64,000 nt of DNA from the NCBI GenBank assembly GCA_036874045.1, contig CM072343.1, positions 5,228,001-5,292,000 of the forward strand. The letters are read 5' to 3'. A model generated the notes under the pieces. It saw nothing but the letters and a program-made list of their open reading frames with translations. It made no database searches and was not told where the DNA came from. How positions within the stretch are numbered: the stretch's first letter is position 1; each line of letters opens with the position of its first letter. Source of the stretch: Cymodocea nodosa (taxonomy: Eukaryota; Streptophyta; Magnoliopsida; Alismatales; Cymodoceaceae). Position numbers and translations under genes: made by a program. Shown here piece by piece: positions 1-11,571 of the stretch.

Positions 1-653
1 TTTGTATTGTGATTGAAGTTATTATTGTTAGTATTGTGAATGTTTTGTGTTTGTTTGATTCAGAAAATAGAAAATAGTATTATAGTTACTGAAATTGATT
101 GTTCCGGATACTTAAAGATTTTAATGGTTACTGTTTGAAATATTTGAATGTTAGTGTTGCTTAATGATAAATCTAATATTCACTAGCATTAAAGAGTTCA
201 ATTGATGTTATTTACAATCTATGGAACCGCCCAATGGTTGGCCGAATTCCTCTGTAAATAGCAGTATTAAACTTAAAAGATAGGCTTGTGGAGTTAACTT
301 AAGTTCACGAGATTAGTCTGTTGTGTTAACTATAACTCAACGGAGTGATTACTGAACACATTAAGTATAATAAAAAATAGAATAGTATACAATTCTCAAT
401 CATTTCTCTGTGGGATCGACCTATACTTACACACAAATACAATATACACTATGCACTTGTAGTTAAAATACAAATTGGAATTATTATCTAATTTGTGTGA
501 AAGGTTGTTTGTTTACTTCTAAAAAGGAATTATTGATAAGCATAAAGACAAATTAACTAAGTTAAAAATAGAAGTTAACAAATACAAGTTATTTAGTATT
601 GTTGCTTGGGAACCAATACAAGTTCTCTAGTGCCACCTAAAGCAACCTGAACA
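1..653 (+). repeat. 5' LTR of G1, final 653 bases only
   Basis: Bases 1-653 align with 18404-19060 almost without gaps. The end, ...CAACCTGAACA, is the same in both copies and is followed here by the primer-binding site. The LTR start lies upstream of the window. The stretch contains a dyad block (about 297-345) with the AACTCAACGGAG motif. Confidence 0.92.
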
Positions 654-660
654 AGTTTTC

Positions 661-678
661 TGGTGTCGTTGCTGGGGA
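661..678 (+). other. Primer-binding site of G1, tRNA-Asp type
   Basis: TGGTGTCGTTGCTGGGGA starts eight bases after the LTR end. It resembles the complement of the 3' end of plant tRNA-Asp (TGGCGCCGTTGCCGGGG), the primer typical of Athila/Tat elements. Position and similarity both support the call. Confidence 0.85.
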
Positions 679-746
679 AATTGAGAAACTAAGCAACTAT
701 ATGTGTTGTTTTGTTTTAATAGCAAAAGTGTTGTGTGTTTACTTCT

Positions 747-1626
747 ATGGAGAATATGGCATATGCTTATGTTCAAAGATTTCTGAAACCTGTAGTTAGC
801 ATATGTGAATTCTGTAATTTGGAAGGTCAGGACATTTCTGATTGTTTGAAACTAAAACGATTGTAGATGGTTAGATCACATGAACAACAAATGAATTATC
901 TTCACTGTAATAGATCTGAGTATGAGAATTCTATGGTTTACCCAACTAATGGTCAGCTTAGAATGTGTAATATGTTGATAGACAAAGAAGTTTGGGATAG
1001 GTATGACAGACTAGAGCATAGTATAGAGCAAAATATGGACAAACTGGAACAATTTATGTGTCAACAACAAGAAGTCAACCAATTAAACTATAAGGAAGCA
1101 TATTCAGAACCCAAAATTGATAACATTTATGAAACTGAAAAAACCATAATGAAAATTGATCAAAAATTGAATGCAATGAGATTAGATGATCTAGAAAGAA
1201 AACTAAAAGCATTGGACGAATATACAATGAAATTACAAGGTATGCAACAGGACAACACAAATGAAAATTCTAATGTTATAGATTTGCATAATTTGCAAGA
1301 CATACAAACAAAAGAAAATACCAATGCAAGAGAATTTAAAGAGTGTAATTTAAGACTAAAAACAGTTGAAGATCATAATCACGAAAATCATATACAAGAA
1401 CTTCAAGAAAGTAACGAAAATCTGGAAGGATGTATGTATAACATTAAGATCTAGAACTGATATACCATCAAGAATTCAAAACGAAAATAATATGAAGGTG
1501 GATAAGAACAAAAACCAAAATGATAATGAAAATGTAATATCTGAAAATATAGAAATCAATGAAGAAAAATCTGATTCTACAAATGAGACTAAAAATGATC
1601 AAACAAATCAAATGAAAGAAAAATAA
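747..1626 (+). pseudogene. G1 ORF1: short zinc-knuckle and coiled-coil gag-like region
   Basis: The ATG at 747 opens a short segment with a zinc-knuckle-like motif (CEFCNLEGQDISDC). A long Lys/Glu/Asn-rich, coiled-coil-like stretch follows to about 1626. G3 has the same layout at 37471-38225, with a clearer double zinc knuckle. No capsid-type gag domain is visible here, although this is its usual position; that domain lies downstream of pol in this family (see 12697-13871). Broken by several interruptions. Calling it the nucleocapsid end of Gag is an inference from the zinc knuckle and from its place before protease. Confidence 0.6.
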
Positions 1627-1699
1627 TCTTTTAAATGACAATTATTAGCACCCTATCCTAAAAGATTACAACAAACATTTCCTGAAAAACAAGAAAAAG

Positions 1700-2562
1700 T
1701 TAGAGAAATTTTTGAAAAAGTAGTTAACATTCCTTTGTTAGATTTATTGTAGAAAATGCCACCTTGTGCTAAATTTCTTGAGGATTGGTGTACTAAGAAA
1801 AGAGAGTGAAAAGTTTTAAGGAAAGTCTTTTTAGCTAAGCAAAGTAGTTCCCTATTTCTGCCACAAATTCCTAAAAAGTTATCTAATCCTGGAATCCCTA
1901 TTATATCATGCACCATAAGAAATATCATTCTAGAAAGAACCATAATAGACTTAGGTATAGGTATAAATGTTATGCCAAGTGATATATTTGCATCCTTAGG
2001 ATTAGAAGTCTTAATCCCTACTAGGACTGTTATTCAATTAGCTAATAGAAGTATAAGATACCCTAGAGGAAAAATAGAGGATGTCTTAATTAAAATCAAA
2101 AACTTCATATATCCTATTGATATTGTAATTTTGGATTTCTAACAAATTAAGCATAAAAATAGTGATATATCTTTAATTTTGGGAAGACCATTTTTAGCAA
2201 CATCAGGGGTTGTTATTAATTGTAAAACTGGAGTAATGAAGTTAGCATATGGTAATGAGGATACTCAATTAAATATTTTCAAACCAGAAAAGTTTGAGAA
2301 GTTAGAAATATTTTTACATACTATAGACTTTTTAGAGGATGAATGAGATATGCTAGATGATGTGATTCAAGAAGAGTTAAATAGGCAACTAAATTCTAAA
2401 ACTTTAGAGGAAAGTGAAAGCATAAATATAGAAGGAGATCAGGAAGAAAATAATTTAGAAAATGATGATGTTCAATTAGGAGCTCTAGCTTCTGATGGGC
2501 AGCAATTAGAATTAAAACCTTTACCTCCTGAATTAACCTATATATTTCTGGAAGAAAAATGA
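1700..2562 (+). pseudogene. G1 pol: aspartic protease region
   Basis: The region resembles the Athila-type retropepsin. It begins with a LLDL..MPPCAKFL-like segment, then a DLG.GINVMPSDIFASLG active-site block near 1951-2000. YPRGKIEDVLI and LGRPFLAT blocks (about 2058-2200) follow. An acidic linker to about 2562 joins it to RT. The same blocks appear at the matching place in G3 (38277-38900), which supports the assignment. The retropepsin would mature Gag-Pol inside virus-like particles. Broken. Confidence 0.75.
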
Positions 2563-2574
2563 ACTTATCCAATT

Positions 2575-4050
2575 ATTATTACTTCAGATTTAAAAGAGGA
2601 TCAAATTGCTAAATTAAAAGATGTAGTCAAAACTTATAAAGAAGCAATAGGATGGACTATGACTAATATAAAAGGATTAAGTGCAACTTTATGCTGTCAC
2701 CACATATATTTAGAAGAGAATGCTAAACCTATTAGAATTCTTGAGAGAAGATTAAATTCAAACCTTAAAGAAGTAGTCAGGAAGGAAATAGTTAAATGGT
2801 TAGATAATGACATAATTTATCCAATTTCTGATAGCTCATGGGTTAGCCCCATCCATGTAATTCCCAAGAAATCAAGATTAACAGTTATTAGGAATGAAAG
2901 TCAAGACTTGATACCTACTAGAATTTAATCAGGCTAGAGAGTGTGTATAGATTATAGAAAGCTGAATGCAATGACTAGGAAAGATCATTTTCCCTTACCT
3001 TTCATAGATCAAATGCTAGAAAAATTAGTAGGGCAAGAATATTTTTGTTTCCTAGACGGGTATTCAAGATATAACCAAGTCCTAGTAGCATTAGAGGATC
3101 AAGAGAAAACAACTTTCACCTGTTCTAATGGAACTTATGCTTTTAAGAGAATGCCATTTGGACTATGCAATGCATCAGCCACCTTTCAAAGGTATATGCA
3201 AGGCATATTCACTAGAATGACTGAAGATTTTTTAGAAATATTTATGGATGATTTTACTATTTATGGAACTTCATATGAAGTGTGTTTAAACAATTTAGAC
3301 CAAGTATTAAAATGCTGTGTGGAAAAAAATCTAGTTCTGAATTGGGAAAAATGTAACTTCATGGTTAAACAAGAAATAGTCTTAGGACATGTTTCAAAGA
3401 AAGGGTTGGAAGTAGATAAAGCTAAAATAGAAATAATTTTTAATCTACCAGAACCTAAATTAGTAAAAGATATTAGATCATTTCTAGGACATGCTAGACT
3501 TTATAGAAGATTTATTAAAGATTTTAGCAAAATAGCTAGACCTTTAACCAATCTATTAAAAGATGTCTCATTCAATTTTGATAAAATTGCAAAGAAGCAT
3601 TTTTCAAGCTTAAAACTAGCTTAATTTCAACACCTATGATTCAAGCACTTGATTGGAGCCATCCATTTGAATTAATGTGTGATGCATCTGATTTTGGTGT
3701 AGGAGCAGTGTTGGGACAGAAGATAGAAAATTCTCCTAGAGTGATTCATTATGCAAGCAAAACCTTAAATGATGCTCAAGTTAATTATACAACTACTGAA
3801 AAAGAACTATTAGCTGTTGTGTTTGCCTTAGAAAAGTTTAGATCATATCTGATTGGAGTTAAAGTGATAGTATACACGGATCATTCAGCTTTAAAATACC
3901 TAATAGCAAAAAAAGAGACCAAACTGAGATTGATCCGGTGGATATTATTATTACAAGAATTTGATCTAGAAATTAAAGATAAAAAAGGTTGTGAGAATGT
4001 AGTACCAGATCATTTATCAAGATTACAAATAGAAAAATCAAATATTGAAA
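2575..4050 (+). pseudogene. G1 pol: reverse transcriptase and RNase H
   Basis: RT blocks in order are YPISDSSWVSPIHVIPKKS (about 2818), CIDYRKLNAMTRKDHFPLPF (about 2944), MPFGLCNASATFQR (about 3152) and the catalytic box FMDDF (about 3241). RNase H starts near 3640 with [15 protein letters not shown]. It continues with [20 protein letters not shown] and the [10 protein letters not shown] block, and ends in DHLSRLQ near 4030. The signature is Athila/Tat, not chromovirus. Broken by a few interruptions but easily readable. Confidence 0.88.
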
Positions 4051-4074
4051 TTAAGGATAATTTTCCTGATGAAC

Positions 4075-4553
4075 AATTAATGACCATCAACACAATGCCT
4101 TGGTATGCAAACATAGTTAATTACTTAGTTACTGGTTTAACACCTAAAGATTGGAATAGACAAGATAAGAAATTGTTCTTTTTAAGAGTAAAATATTACT
4201 ATTGGGAAGACCCATACTTATTTAAGAAATGTCTTGATCTAGTTTTAAGGAGGTGTGTTCCAAAAACTGAATATCAGAGCATATTATCTTTCTACCATGA
4301 CCAAGCATGTGGAGGACATTTTGGTTCAGGGAAAACTACTACTAAAATTCTGCAATGTGGATTTTATTGGCCATCACTATTCAAAGATGCTCATAAATAT
4401 TGCTTAAGCTGTATAAAATGTCAACAAATAGGAAGAATATCAAAAAGGAATATGCTGCCTCTTAATCCTATTGTTGAGGTTGAAATCTTTGATATGTGGG
4501 AAATAGATTTTATAGGTCCATTTCCTACATCTAATCAATTTAATTATATATAG
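4075..4553 (+). pseudogene. G1 integrase, part before the Ca insertion
   Basis: The zinc-binding HHCC module is visible around 4290-4425 ([19 protein letters not shown] ... CLSCIKCQQ). It is followed by the start of the catalytic core ([10 protein letters not shown], about 4498). The copia-derived insert Ca follows at 4554, and integrase sequence resumes near 8095. The matching part of G2 is at 48400-48811 on the minus strand. Confidence 0.82.
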
Positions 4554-4580
4554 ATTTTAAGGGCATCTGAGAAACGAGCA

Positions 4581-6172
4581 TTGCATATGACCCTACATTT
4601 ACAAGATACTTTAGTTAAGAGGAGAAATCAAGCATTATTGCATAAACTCAGTGAGCAACCTGGAATTAAGATTCTAGAGCCTATAGAGCTTGCTTATCTT
4701 CATGATTTTTCTGATATGGCAGAGAAGAAGAAATCAGTGGCTAAACCTGAATTCTTTTTGCCTCAGAAAGGAATTGATTTCAAGCATGTGGCTAGTCGTT
4801 CATATCCTCCAATTCCTGAGTTATGTATTGGAATTCTACACCAAATTGCTCCTGGTTCTTCTCATTTGATCTCCTCAGCTAGTCCAATTTTGCCTACAGT
4901 TGTCTCCTCTCCCCTTTCATCCGAGTTTTGCCCAATCTCTACTTGTACATAGAGAAGAATTCACACCTCCTCCTCCTTCATCTGATGTAGAATCTCATCC
5001 AATTCCTTCTCCTCACACTCAAATGGTGATACAAGGATTGTATGAAGATTCAGGTTTTGTCTCTGCTCCTCAATCTCCTCCTCCTTCTGCAAACCCTCTA
5101 GCAAATGAAGATCTAGAGGTTGAAGTTAATTTTTCCTCAGACATCCCTACAGATGTATATTATTTCAAATTCTTTGCAGCTAGGGATCTCTTTTTTAATA
5201 AATATCAAGGCATGAAGATCATTTACAGCAAAATTGTAAATTTTAAAGGAATGGATTCTATTCATAGTCTACTTATTCATCAAGGGCTTTTAGGTCTTAT
5301 TTCTTCCCCCTCAAGGTTATCTATTTTTGAAGACCTAATTCCTCTTTTCTACTCAAACCTTGAGATATTTCCTCATTTTTGTCTCCTGCACCTACAAAAT
5401 CAAACAATAAGGATTGATGGAGAATTTTTGGAGAATCTTTTTGGAATACCATCTACTGGTATAAATATTGCTTTTTCTCCATCAGAACTTGGATGGCAGG
5501 AATCAAAGATGAATAAATTGATTGGAAAAACTCCTGATAGAAAATTCAAGTTAGTTAATACTACAGATCTTAATGGTTTGGCCCAAATGATTGCCACCAT
5601 CCTGTCTTCCTCTATATTTCAAAAAATAGGTCATGCAGATGAATTGGAAAGGAAAGTCTACCAAGCCACTTATGTTGTGATGGCTGGTATCAAGGTTAAC
5701 TGGGCAAAAGTTATTATTGCTCAGATTACTCATCTGTAAAGTTTTCTGTACTATGGAGATTTTATTTATCATCTGATGGCTAGATACATTGATTTATTGG
5801 GCAAACCTTTGAAATCCATTAAAAGAAGAGTACTACAGCTTAAGGATCTTTAGAGAATGTCCTCCTTTGATCTAGTTGAGTTGCCCCCTCCTTTTCAACC
5901 ATCTGCAACTCAGAATTCAGCACCTTAGTCTACAGCAGCTTCACCTCCTATCGCACCTCTTTTTGCAGAAACTCCACCTCCTACAGCACCTCCTCCAGCT
6001 CTAGTAGCTTCATTTATAGCAGTTGATAGTTCTAAGACCCTCCTAAACTAGAATGAGCTTCTACTTCAGCATAATCAGATGCTTTTGGATCAAGTGGCTC
6101 ATTTAGAACAACTTTTGAGGGAGAGGGATAACTTAATTCAAGATTTATTATAGAAAAAGTCAACTGCACCTT
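4581..6172 (+). pseudogene. Ca: PF20167-type accessory ORF
   Basis: A degraded ORF has a Pro/Ser-rich N-terminal half (about 4850-5110) and then a domain at about 5150-5770 matching the plant family annotated as 'putative plant transposon protein' (PF20167). Visible family blocks are IPLFYSNL, an LFGIPSTG-like segment, a LNGLAQMIATIL...GHADEL segment and a VNWAKVIIAQ block. A second Pro/Ala-rich stretch follows. The end is a short leucine-rich coiled coil (LLLQHNQMLLDQVAHLEQLL). The molecular function of the family is unknown; despite its name no transposase catalytic motif is visible. The ORF sits where env-like ORFs lie in SIRE-type copia elements, but no signal peptide or membrane segment was seen. 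Broken. Confidence 0.7.
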
Positions 6173-6363
6173 AGATTTCTTGTTTTTCCTTTGATGTAAT
6201 TTTCATTTTTTTATGTATCCCTATTGTTCTTACTCTTCAATCAATAAAATTACATTTTATTTATCTCTGAGTATTCTTCAATTAATTGTCTCCACTTTTT
6301 AATTTTGACAAAGGGGGAGAATATATCTATTTACAGTTTTGTCATCATCAAAAAGGGGGAGAT
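6173..6363 (+). other. Ca: 3' non-coding tail with doubled polypurine tracts
   Basis: Two purine tracts, AAAGGGGGAGAA (about 6310) and AAAAAGGGGGAGA (about 6350-6361), precede the LTR. The second abuts the LTR start and would prime plus-strand synthesis. Doubled tracts of this form also occur in Cb, Cc and Cd and are typical of SIRE/Maximus-like copia. Confidence 0.8.
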
Positions 6364-8094
6364 TGTTAGTTCATTTATTTATCAGTTAATTTTGATGATG
6401 AAAAACGTGTGGTTTAATTATTTTTGCCATATGTTAGATGTCCTTTTACTCAAATGAATTTTGGCTAACTGCTATGTACTTAAAGTCTTTTAAATTAGAT
6501 TTTGACAAGTTATTTTGTCTACAATGCATTGATCGGAGAGTTATTTTATAAGTCACCGAACAAAACAGGACAAATCGGATGGTTATGTCTCTCTCTCCTG
6601 GCTTTTCGGACAGTTATATCAGTAACTATCCGAAAAGTATTTATCTTCGGTGAGTTAAGTCTTTTTATGTTCGGATATGATTTTTTATGGTAAGTCTTCG
6701 AAATCCCATTGATTTCGGATAGTTAAGGTTGTTATTCTAGAGAGTTAACTATTTCTCTGATTTAATATATTTTCGGTTACTTTCTTCTAAAGGACACGTG
6801 TCAGTCTCTCATCGCTTAACTTAAGTGACTTTTTGGAAGGTTACGATGTAACTATCCAAAAACTCTTAAGAATCAGAGAGTTATCTTTTGTAAGTATCCG
6901 AAAACTGTTTTAAGCTTCAGATGGTTGAGTTTTCTATTATTTTCTGACTTAAGTGACTTTTCGGAAGGTTACTTGTGTAACTATCCGAAATGACTTAAGG
7001 ATCAAAGAGTTATCTTTATAAGTATCCGAAACATGTCCACTCTATCGGATAGTTTATTTTTTAATATTTAATAACGCAATTTCAGAAGGACACGTGTTTC
7101 AATTTTAATACATGACTTAAGTAGTCTTTCGGAATGTTAGTTCTATCTATCCAAAATGTTTTTGAGTTTCGACAGGTTATCTTTCTAAGTCTCCAATTTT
7201 CTGAATGCCTCCGAAGATTTTATTTTTACAAAAACTACAACTATTATTAATTGACTAATCTTTGTGGCAAGATATCTTTTGATTGCAGATCTCAACTTTA
7301 TTATGATTGAAGGTTGCTGGAAATGAATTCTTGCATAAGGCATCTAACCATTTCAGAATTCTTTCCACTTATGCAAATCTCGAAGGAAAAATAAAAAGGA
7401 TTTTGCAGAAAATTGATATACACATAGAATTTTTCAACACTCGAAAGGAGAAATTGTCTGCTTAGTAATTCTAAAAACACTTTGAAGATTCGTCTGCAAC
7501 AAAGTCTAGAAGATCAACAACTACAGATCAATCAAGAATTCTCCTTAGAGCTTCTGTGTCAACTCTTCATTGGAGTTGATCTAGTCTTGTGTGTCATTTT
7601 CATTTTGAGTCTGTGACTCTTGATTTTAAACTACTGTCTCTTTTGTGTTAAAACCTTAACTCAAAAGAGTGTTGTGAGTATACCTTCACAAGGTTGGGGC
7701 CTTGGTGAAGAGAGTGAAGTGTGATACTTCACTTGCTCAAGATTGGGGTCTTGAGTACATAAAGTTGGTGCTTTGTGTGAGGTTTTTGTTTAGCCTTTAA
7801 AAACATCTGTAAGGTTGTTGCTTAGCCTGCAAAAGCAACTTGTTTAAGGTTTGTGCTTAGCCTTAAAAGCACTTAGTGGAATTCTCGAGGTTGTGGCCTT
7901 GAGGAGTGGACTACCTAGTTTGGGGAACCACTATAAATCTCTTTGTGTTCTTTACTTTTTGCATTACTAGTTTTAATTCTAAAATCAATTAATCAGGGTT
8001 CATTAGTGTCAACAACTTCTGAATTTTTAAAAGCAACATAAACTTTATTAGGACACTATTCACCCCCCCTCTAGTGTGCCATTCGATCCTTTCA
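6364..8094 (+). repeat. 3' LTR of Ca (1731 bp)
   Basis: It begins TGTTAGTTC directly after the polypurine tract and ends ...GATCCTTTCA. The U3 (about 6500-7230) carries repeated pairs of the type CGGAAGGTTAC / GTAACTATCCGAAA, CTTAAGT boxes and the G-box sequence GACACGTGT (6793-6801 and 7089-7097). The second half (about 7640-7960) is a run of short imperfect repeats built on AAGGTTGTTGCTTAGCCT-like units. Confidence 0.82.
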
Positions 8095-8613
8095 GGGCTT
8101 ACAGAACTGCTTATAAGACAAGCTTAGGTATGTCACCCTTTAGGCTAGTATATGGAAAAAGTTGTCATTTACTAGCAGAAATTGAATATAAAGCTTATTG
8201 GGCATTAAAAACTCTCAACACTAATTTAAATCAAGCTACTGAAAATAGGAAAATCCAATTGATTGAATTAAAAGAATTTAGGAATGAAGCTTATTTAAAA
8301 ATTGTAAGAGAAAAGAGAAAATGAAGTTCTAGCATGATAGGAAAATTATTCCAAAAACCTTTGAAATAGGACAAGAAGTATATCTTTACATGACTAGACT
8401 CCATAACCATCTAGGAAAATTAAGATCTAAATGGGCAGGACCTTACATAGTTCAAAATATTTATCCTTATGGAGTTATTGAAATTGAAAATCCTAAGAAT
8501 TAGAATATATTTAAAGTAAATGGACAAAGACTTAGGCCTATTTTGAAAATACCAAAAAGTTCCTTTGGAATTATAGAAGAAGTAAAAGTAGAGGATTACT
8601 CGAGCTTCACTTA
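8095..8613 (+). pseudogene. G1 integrase, part after the Ca insertion
   Basis: Integrase resumes with [20 protein letters not shown], continues through CHLLAEIEYKAYWALK and ends with the C-terminal block (LRSKWAGPYIV-like, about 8425; [10 protein letters not shown], about 8510). The same blocks lie in G3 at 41461-41920 and on the minus strand in G2 at 47655-48150. Broken. Confidence 0.82.
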
Positions 8614-9330
8614 GTAAGAAATTTTCTAAGTATAAAAAAAAACTTATTTAAATATAATCACGGTTAAACCAAAAGGAATTATTGGTTTTACCAAAATATA
8701 TTTTTTTAAAAAAAGAGAGAAAAATTATTGCGGTTTAACCGACAGGATCCATCAGTTTGACCAAAATACAAAAATATAAAAAAAGGATATTTATATTATA
8801 TTTAGTTTAATGTCGGTGTTACCGAAGTACAGTATTGGTTCAACCAACAGAATATATATATATATGTAATTTAGGTTTAATCGAGGAATATAACAGTTTG
8901 ACCGAAAAGTTTTAAAGTGTAGAAAAAGTAAGATTGGCTAGACTGAAAATTCTTCAGTCTTAACTGAAGTAAAAAGTATTATTATATGCATTTTTTTATT
9001 AGATATAACTTTATGAGAAATCCGTTAAGTTACACATAACTCAACGAACTTACTCCGTTGAGTTTAGGATAAGTTAACGAATTTACCTTGTTGAGTTAAC
9101 TCTAACTCAACGGAGTATTGTAGTTAAGTCTACGGACTAAGTCTGTGGAGTTAACCGTAATTCCACGGATGAGAGAGCGAGAGTTTTGCGTGGGAAGTGA
9201 CCCGATTAGCCACCTAAATTTAGGGCTTCTTTATACTAAACTTAGGGTTTGAGGGGCATTATCCACAGAATCATTTAGAACTTAGAATAGTAAAGATCAG
9301 AGCAATTCCGTTCCGTTGTGTAACTCCACG
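8614..9330 (+). promoter_or_regulatory. G1 dyad-rich spacer before the PF20167-type ORF
   Basis: No coding signal. The first half (8650-8960) holds paired motifs such as GGTTTTACCAAA, CGGTTTAACCGA and GTTTGACCGAA. The second half (9019-9175) holds a cluster of AACTCAACGAAC / CCGTTGAGTT and related half-sites. G2 has both motif classes at the matching place on the minus strand (about 47140-47650), so the layout is a conserved feature of the family. An internal promoter or enhancer for the following ORF is an inference. Confidence 0.55.
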
Positions 9331-11571
9331 ATGAGGAAGATGACACCTGAGTTCTAGGAAAATGCAGTAGACACGTCAGAATTTCTTAAAGATATAGAGG
9401 AATGACACATAAGGCAGAAAATCAGGAATATGACGAGGGAAAAAGAGCTACAAAAGGTAGAACCTGACCTTTTCTATTGGAGGAAAGAGTTAGTAGATTT
9501 GAGTATACAAATCCCTCAGATAATGGAAACTAGAATCAAAGTTGCTACGGAAATTGCTGTAAGCAGAGAAAGAAAAATCAGGCCAAATAACGAAGTTGCC
9601 CTAGAACTAATCCAACGTAAGTCCCGACTATGGTTCAAAAGGAACATTGTTGGTTGTGCAAGGGGAGAAATTAGATAGGAGCAATAAAGGAAGGCAACTA
9701 CAGAACAAGAGGAACCGATTGCTGAAAAACTTGTTCCTGAGGAACAACAGCCAAGACCTTTAATTCCACCACCAAGGTCGTTGGAACAAGCAGTAATTTT
9801 GGGGCCTTCTACTAAAGAAGAAAGAAGAGAATTTCAAAAACTAGTTCAAATAGGAAAAGACCAAGGAGAACCAGAAGAATTGTTAGTAGCTATAGCACAT
9901 CTAGTGTTTGATGCATGGTGCAAAAAGAGGGTTGTAGAAAAGTTGAAAGCCTAATATAAAATCAAAGTTGAATAGCATCGTGAAGCTACTACCAGACCTG
10001 CTGCAAAAGGAGATGAAGTTGGTCCTTCAAGACCAGTAATTATGGGAAGAGTTAAACAGGAAGAGCTAGTACCTATGGCTCAAAGGCTTGCAGAGCCCAT
10101 TTTTGTAGATTTAATCTCAGATGAAGAAGAGGAAGACCGAGCACAATTAATCAGAAGAAGGAAAGGAAAAGAGATAGTACTTGAATATCAAGAGGAGATT
10201 AAATTTGAAATATCAAGTTCAGTAGTGCCTGTAGAGCTGATTTTTGTAAACCTGCTATCCGATTCTAAAGAGGAGCAAGAGCAGCAGTAGCAGCAAGAGC
10301 AAAAAGAAGAAGAAAATCAGGCTGAGACTAGTCTGTAGCCTGTACAAGAAGAAGAAACAGAAATTAGGGCAGAAGGTGATTTTCCCGTAACTCCATCCCA
10401 ATTTGCCACAGAATCAGAAAGAACAATGACATTGCAGATTGGTAGTCAGGAGGAAGAAGAAAAAGAAGAAAATGAACAAGAAGCTAAACAATTACATATG
10501 GAAAGAGATGACTCAACAGATTCCACTAAAGAGCAAAGAACTCTTCAGCAAATTTTGGACAGTATTCAAGATAGAGTGGAGAGTTCTGCCAGCTCACCAC
10601 CACAGACAAAAGCAGAAGCAAAAATGCCAAAATTTGTGGAGCATTTTCAGCAAGTTCAAGTTCAGCTTATGGAAGAGGAAGTTCAAGAACAAACCCCTTT
10701 GGAGCATCAAATTCACATTCTTGACCCGACTAAAACAATAGTTTTAAATGAAGTACACTTTTGGAGTCAAGAAGCTTATAATAAATACCAAGAGATAAGA
10801 GGTTGTGATATCATTTATAGTAGACTAGTAAATTGGGACGGAATGCAAGAAATCAAAGATTTATTTGAGTTCCAAGGTCTACTACAGTTTATTTCTCAAG
10901 AAAGAGGACATGCAATATATGAAAATCGTGTGCCCTACTTTTATGCAAACTTAAGGGAAGGAGAAAGTAGATTAATTTCCAACGTGGAGCAAGCTGATGT
11001 ACAGATAACACCAAAGCTTCTCCACAACATTTTAGGATTGAAGAATGAAAGACTGAAAATTTTGGAAAGCACAATTGCAGTCGAGTGGACAGAACAGACC
11101 ATAAAGGATTGTTTAGCTATCAATCTTGGTGTGCCATTATTAAATAGACTAAAGCAGCTAAATGGTAAAGCACACATGATAGCTAACATTTTGATTAAGA
11201 ATGTCTACCAACGACAAGGCCATTACATAGAACTGAGTCAATTTGTCAAATGGGCCACATATGCAGTTGTGAACAGAATTCAAATAAATTGGTCTGTAGT
11301 TTTTATCTCCAAGCTGAGAACAGTGAAGAAGAAATTATTTTATGGAGATTTCATTTCACTGTTGATGGTGGACTGTATCGATTTCATTAAATGGACATCC
11401 AAAAGGATAAAATCTAGAACCATTTCAATGAAAGAGTATAGAAATTATGTGGCTGCAGAGATAGCTGAACCTTTTGGAGGAGTTGTAGGAGCTGTAGAAA
11501 GGATTAATCAATTAGAGCAACAAGTAGAAAGACTCCAGAAGGAAGTAGATGAACTTAGGAGAAAGGATTAA
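9331..11571 (+). pseudogene. G1: PF20167-type accessory ORF (about 745 codons)
   Basis: The ATG at 9331 follows the dyad spacer. The N-terminal half is charged and Glu/Gln/Lys-rich, with repeated acidic runs and a basic RRRKGKE patch near 10153. The PF20167-type domain covers about 10740-11390: a YNKYQEIRG block, VPYFYANLREG, ITPKLLHNILGLKNE, LNGKAHMIANILIKNVYQRQ and WATYAVVNRIQINW. A short coiled coil closes it (LEQQVERLQKEVDELRRK). G2 carries a clear homologue (26077-27846 and 46466-46960, minus), and the copia pieces Ca, Cb and Cd carry more distant ones. Role unknown; not envelope-like, since no membrane segment is seen. Its second half is open over about 380 codons; broken upstream of that. 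Confidence 0.75.

Larger units (their letters stand above)
4554..8094 (+). mobile_element. Ca: 5'-truncated Ty1/copia 3' end (accessory ORF + PPT + 3' LTR) in the G1 integrase
   Basis: The host integrase is interrupted here by the 3' part of a SIRE/Maximus-like copia: a PF20167-type ORF, two polypurine tracts and one LTR ending in a block (TTCACCCCCCCTCTAGTG) also found at copia LTR ends elsewhere in the window. There is no gag-pol, no 5' LTR and no evident target-site duplication, and the host flanks are not cleanly continuous. Two other places in the window (20604-25267 and the 3' part of Cd) carry the same ORF-PPT-LTR unit. Confidence 0.78.

Noticed and set aside
9331-11571. PF20167-type ORF as a DNA-transposon transposase, as its family name suggests
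   Set aside because: No DDE/D pattern, no zinc-finger DNA-binding head and no terminal inverted repeats. In all five cases it sits inside LTR elements downstream of pol.
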